From NCBI GenBank assembly GCA_007133925.1, contig SLLU01000060.1:1-8872 (forward strand): a stretch of 8,872 nt of DNA, written 5' to 3'. Position 1 is the first letter of the stretch, and each line of letters starts with the position of its first letter. Shown here in pieces: positions 6,000-8,872 of the stretch. The notes under the pieces are model-generated. The model ran no database searches. It saw only the letters and a list, made by a program, of their open reading frames with translations, and had not been told where the DNA came from. This stretch comes from Candidatus Halarchaeoplasma halalkaliphilum (GTDB taxonomy: Archaea; Thermoplasmatota; Thermoplasmata; Halarchaeoplasmatales; Halarchaeoplasmataceae). The translations under genes and the position numbers were made by a program.

Positions 6000-7075
6000 G
6001 GTCCCAGCCTCCTGGTGAACATATCGAATATGAACTCCGTGTCATCGGGCCCCGGTGAAGCCTCCGGGTGGAACTGGGCCCCGAAGAATGGTTTGGATAT
6101 GTGTATGAGACCCTCGTTGGTGTTGTCGTTCACATTGTAGAACCACTCTCTCCAATCCTCGGGCAGGGTGTCGGAGTCAACTGCATAGCCGTGGTTCTGG
6201 GAGGATATATAGCAGCGTTTTGTGCCCGCCTCCATGCACGGTTGGTTCTGGCTCCTGTGACCGTACTTGAGCTTATAGGTGTCCGCACCCGCAGCCAGGG
6301 CGAGTATCTGGGAACCCAGGCATATCCCCAGTATGGGTATGTCGTTCCTGGAAAGGAGTTTTCTCACGTTTTTTATGGTCTCACCGCACTTCTTCGGGTC
6401 CCCGGGACCGTTGGATATGATGATACCGTGGGCGTCCTCCCGGGTAAGGTCATGGTCCCACGGTACCCTCTTAACAGTGATATTTCGTCTTAGGAAGGCC
6501 CTGATTATGTTGTTCTTCACACCGCAGTCCACCAGTACCACTTTTTTTTCACCCCTTTCGTAGACCACGGGTTCCCTTGTACTCACCTCGGCAACGATAT
6601 TCCGTTCAGAATCCAGTGAAAGGTCCGGATCACCCGCTCCGGTCACGATCCCGCCGACCATCGTCCCTTTCTCCCTGAGGCGCTTCGTGATGGCCCGGGT
6701 ATCCACACCGTATATGGCGGGAACGTCGTGTTCCTTCAACCACCGGTCCAGGGACCGGGTGGCACTCCAGTGGGAATAGTGGTGCGATAGATCAGCTATC
6801 ACCAGACCCTCCACCTGTACACCTGGGGATTCAAAATGTTTCGAAAGGCCCTCATCCATCTCATCTCCGGGTACGCCGTAATTTCCAACCAGGGGATAGG
6901 TGAGGACCAGTATCTGTCCCCTGTAAGAGGGGTCTGTGAGGGTTTCGGGGTATCCCACCATCCCCGTGTTGAAAACCACTTCACCCTGCACAGTTCCTGG
7001 GGCACCGAAGGATATCCCCTTGTAAGTCGTTCCGTCCTCCAATGTCAATATCCCGGGTACCCTTTCACTGTCCAT
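5996..7075 (-). CDS. carA: Carbamoyl-phosphate synthase small (glutaminase) subunit
   Basis: CarA hydrolyses glutamine and passes the ammonia to CarB. The 359 residues are normal for the family. The N-terminal CPSase domain runs from GILTLEDGTTYKG (8-20) through FNTGMVGYPETLTDPSY (35-51). The class I amidotransferase domain starts near LVDCGVKNNI (181-190). The nucleophile is Cys252 in GICLGSQ, and the His336/Glu338 pair lies in QFHPE. GICLGSQ replaces the common GICLGHQ at a non-catalytic site. I chose ATG at 7075: it places the conserved N-terminus correctly, and a TATA-like element lies 25 bases upstream. The open frame continues upstream to 7591 but there runs antisense to the DUF401 gene and has no CarA similarity. 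No Shine-Dalgarno sequence precedes the ATG, consistent with a leaderless mRNA. The gene overlaps carB by its stop codon, so the pair is an operon. Confidence 0.97.
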   Translation of the reverse strand: MDSERVPGILTLEDGTTYKGISFGAPGTVQGEVVFNTGMVGYPETLTDPSYRGQILVLTYPLVGNYGVPGDEMDEGLSKHFESPGVQVEGLVIADLSHHYSHWSATRSLDRWLKEHDVPAIYGVDTRAITKRLREKGTMVGGIVTGAGDPDLSLDSERNIVAEVSTREPVVYERGEKKVVLVDCGVKNNIIRAFLRRNITVKRVPWDHDLTREDAHGIIISNGPGDPKKCGETIKNVRKLLSRNDIPILGICLGSQILALAAGADTYKLKYGHRSQNQPCMEAGTKRCYISSQNHGYAVDSDTLPEDWREWFYNVNDNTNEGLIHISKPFFGAQFHPEASPGPDDTEFIFDMFTRRLGP

Positions 7076-7097
7076 GGGACTTACGATATTCGGGGCG

Positions 7098-7107
7098 TTT
7101 TTAAGCT
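7098..7107 (-). promoter_or_regulatory. Probable TATA box for the carAB operon
   Basis: On the - strand, GCTTAAAAAC lies centred about 25-27 bases before the carA ATG. That places the predicted transcription start at or next to the start codon, i.e. a leaderless transcript, which fits the lack of a Shine-Dalgarno sequence. The palindromic ATATTTAAAT at 7130-7139 could serve as an alternative, more distant element. Confidence 0.45.
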
Positions 7108-7128
7108 TTTTTACCGGTGGATGTGGAA

Positions 7129-7138
7129 AATATTTAAA
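7129..7138 (+). promoter_or_regulatory. Probable TATA box for the DUF401 gene
   Basis: The element AATATTTAAA/TATTTAAAT is a near-ideal archaeal TATA box. It is centred about 30 bases before the ATG at 7164 and predicts initiation within a few bases of the start codon. It is back to back with the carA promoter in an 88-base divergent spacer, so one regulator could affect both units. No operator repeat is evident. Confidence 0.5.
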
Positions 7139-7163
7139 TGCGGGGCATGCTGGGGTGTTCACC

Positions 7164-8354
7164 ATGATACGATGGATCGGTTTCATCCTGGCCTTGACCA
7201 TACTCCTTCTTGGCGCCAAGAGGAACCTCAACCTTGCGATGCTGGTGGCTTCGGTGATCATAGGTATCTTCGCCCTTGAACCCCGGGGAATCGTCACCCA
7301 GATATACAACACTCTGATTGACCCATCGGTCATCCTCCTGGCCCTGGCCCTCACCATGATACCCGTGCTCGGGGGTATGCTTTCCGTGAGCGGGAAGCTG
7401 GATGATGTAGTGCAAAATCTGAGGATAGGCAAGAGGGCCTTTCTTGGCCTTTCCCCCGCACTCCTGGGATTGATGCCCATACCCGGGGGTGCCCTGCTGT
7501 CGTCCCCCCTGGTGGAAGGTGCCGGGGATGGGGTTTCATCCCACCTCAAGGCAGCCATAAACGTTTGGTTCAGACATGTGCTGTATTTCATATACCCCCT
7601 CTCCTACGCACTGCTGGTTGCTGCTGCGGCAGCCAACATATCGCTCTACACCGCGATCCTTTACCTGAGTCCTTTCTTCTTCCTGTCCCTGGTACTGGGG
7701 CATTTTTTCCTCCTGAAAAAGGTCCAGGGGGAACTGGAATACACAGGGGAGGTATCCCTCAAGAAGATGATGATACCCCTGTCCATACTCATCACCGCCC
7801 CGGTGCTTCATTTAGTACTCAGCTTGGCGTTTGAATTCCCCTACGATGAGATACCCACTTTTATAGCCGTATCCTTCGCCCTGGCTGGTGCCATACTGAT
7901 AACGGAATCAAAGATGGAATGTTTCAAGAAATCCGTAAAGAAGATGAAGCCCTGGAACTTCACCTTCCTCATAATAAACATATTCATTTTCATCAATATC
8001 TTCAAAGCATCGGGAATAGACGATATGATATCAGATCTGGCATTACCCCTCCTGATACTGGCCATCCCGGGAGGGTTCTTCCTGGGCATCTCCACCGGTC
8101 GTATAATGCTTCCCAGTGCCATCCTTTTCCCCATAATGATGACCTCCATGGGCACGGACGCCGTCCCCCCGTATCTGTTCGTGATCACCTACGTGGCCAT
8201 ATTCCTGGGTTACGCCATCACACCGGTCCACCCGTGCATAGCCCTGTCCCTGGAGTACTTCAAAGCAGATTTGTTCAAATATTTGAAGGAACTCGCCTGG
8301 CCCATTATCATCATGCTGGCCATGGGTGTAATGATCTACTTTATTTTCGCGTGA
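7164..8354 (+). CDS. DUF401-family integral membrane protein (ion-transporter-like)
   Basis: This 396-residue, very hydrophobic protein has about 10 predicted membrane segments. Family signatures are LMPIPGGALLSSPLVE (103-118) in the first half, and GGFFLGISTGRIMLPSAI (303-320) plus GYAITPVHPCIALSLEYF (349-366) in the second. This is the pattern of the DUF401 family, placed in the ion-transporter superfamily. The Pro/Gly-rich segments in both halves are likely to be re-entrant, substrate-handling regions. The substrate is unknown; organic-acid or anion transport would be a guess. I chose ATG 7164 over the in-frame ATG at 7074: the extra 30 residues would overlap the carA start and promoter, while 7164 has GGGGTG 6 bases upstream and a well-placed TATA box. 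The gene is divergent from carAB and ends 3 bases from the opposing stop codon of the next gene. Confidence 0.88.
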   Translation: MIRWIGFILALTILLLGAKRNLNLAMLVASVIIGIFALEPRGIVTQIYNTLIDPSVILLALALTMIPVLGGMLSVSGKLDDVVQNLRIGKRAFLGLSPALLGLMPIPGGALLSSPLVEGAGDGVSSHLKAAINVWFRHVLYFIYPLSYALLVAAAAANISLYTAILYLSPFFFLSLVLGHFFLLKKVQGELEYTGEVSLKKMMIPLSILITAPVLHLVLSLAFEFPYDEIPTFIAVSFALAGAILITESKMECFKKSVKKMKPWNFTFLIINIFIFINIFKASGIDDMISDLALPLLILAIPGGFFLGISTGRIMLPSAILFPIMMTSMGTDAVPPYLFVITYVAIFLGYAITPVHPCIALSLEYFKADLFKYLKELAWPIIIMLAMGVMIYFIFA

Positions 8355-8357
8355 ACC

Positions 8358-8872
8358 TCATCGGAGGGTTATATCGCAAGACCCCTTCAGGGCCTTCAAC
8401 AGTGCCGTGCCCGCAGGGGTACTCTTTCTCATCTTCAGGGTCCCGTCGGAACCCACTGTAGCTGTTGTCAAGTAAGCCCCGTCTACGTGTATGTCCACTT
8501 CTTCCCCCGATTTCCCGTACGCCTGCAGCACCACCCGGTTACCTTCTTCCACCAGCTCGATGGACCTGGGCCCCTGGCGTTTTTTTCTATCCACGGATGG
8601 CCTCACATCTATTCGCACGCCGTAGGAGTCCTCGAATCCACGGATACGTTCACCGCCGCTTCCCAGGACCACCGGGATCTGATGGTCCGGTACGTAAACG
8701 GTCACACCGTGGGAAGAATCCACCTGGCAGACCACCCTGCCGCGAACGTACTGGCCCATGTCTTCCTCTATGAATCTGGCGGCGAGCTCCCAGAGAGGCT
8801 CCTGCCCTTCCATAGTATCCTTCACCGGCATCACCACCACCTGTTCACCGTAGGAGTATATCTCGTACTCCG
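8358..8872 (-). CDS. C-terminal KH part of an archaeal PIN-ATPase-KH protein (COG1855 type), 5' end outside the window
   Basis: The frame runs off the right edge. The visible ~170 residues begin EYEIYSYGEQVVVMPV, continue with a WELAARFIEEDM helix, and contain a KH RNA-binding fold, IPVVLGSGGERIRGFEDSYGVRIDV, with the GSGG loop in the GXXG position. This order matches the end of the archaeal proteins that join an N-terminal PIN nuclease-like domain, a PilT/VirB11-type ATPase and a KH domain. The PIN and ATPase domains would lie outside the window, so the full architecture is inferred. A role in RNA processing or ribosome-linked quality control is often suggested but not proven. After the KH domain there is a further ~75-residue beta-rich tail. 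The ATG/GTG codons near 8831-8840 are internal, because the frame stays open with family similarity upstream of them. The stop is TGA, 3 bases from the DUF401 stop. Confidence 0.85.
   Translation of the reverse strand, partial: EYEIYSYGEQVVVMPVKDTMEGQEPLWELAARFIEEDMGQYVRGRVVCQVDSSHGVTVYVPDHQIPVVLGSGGERIRGFEDSYGVRIDVRPSVDRKKRQGPRSIELVEEGNRVVLQAYGKSGEEVDIHVDGAYLTTATVGSDGTLKMRKSTPAGTALLKALKGSCDITLR

Noticed and set aside
7074..7163. N-terminal extension of the DUF401 protein from the ATG at 7074
   Set aside because: It would overlap the carA start codon and both promoters; the TATA box and GGGGTG support ATG 7164 and the family N-terminus starts there.
7076..7591. 172-codon upstream extension of the carA open frame on the - strand
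   Set aside because: It runs antisense to the DUF401 gene, has no CarA-like sequence, and is cut off from carA by the divergent promoters; CarA is full length from 7075.

Overview
The window looks like a piece of an archaeal chromosome, most likely from the Thermoplasmata side of the Euryarchaeota. The signs are TATA-box promoters (two almost leaderless), a PIN-ATPase-KH protein of the archaeal COG1855 type, a DUF401 membrane protein, a one-piece CarB, and NosD-like beta-helix surface proteins of a kind common in uncultured Thermoplasmata. The lineage is inferred from protein families; no rRNA or tRNA is present.

Region 1 (1-2795) is an accessory cell-surface locus on the + strand. It opens with the 3' part of a gene (called X here) that runs in from the left edge. 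Two secreted, membrane-anchored beta-helix proteins follow. The locus is a tandem duplication with a period of exactly 1189 bases. The last ~85 codons of X, the intergenic promoter and the whole nosD-like gene are repeated once, and a third, badly decayed trace of the X tail lies after the second nosD-like gene. The order is therefore X tail, nosD-like 1, X tail', nosD-like 2, X tail'' remnant. The promoter, leader and signal-peptide module is nearly identical in the two copies, while the beta-helix bodies and C-terminal anchors have diverged strongly and are much richer in A+T. This looks like a surface-protein family diversifying behind a shared 5' module, and it is the most interesting part of the window.

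Region 2 (2796-7075) is a housekeeping operon on the - strand. carA and carB encode the two subunits of carbamoyl-phosphate synthase, which supplies pyrimidine and arginine synthesis. The genes overlap through GTGA, and carB has a strong Shine-Dalgarno sequence. carB faces the surface locus tail to tail across a short spacer with a hairpin at its own stop codon.

Region 3 (7076-8872) begins with a compact divergent promoter region. From it a DUF401-family membrane protein of the ion-transporter type is read on the + strand. That gene ends only 3 bases from the converging stop codon of a PIN-ATPase-KH protein on the - strand, which runs off the right edge.

I see no CRISPR array, tRNA, rRNA, insertion sequence or integrase.
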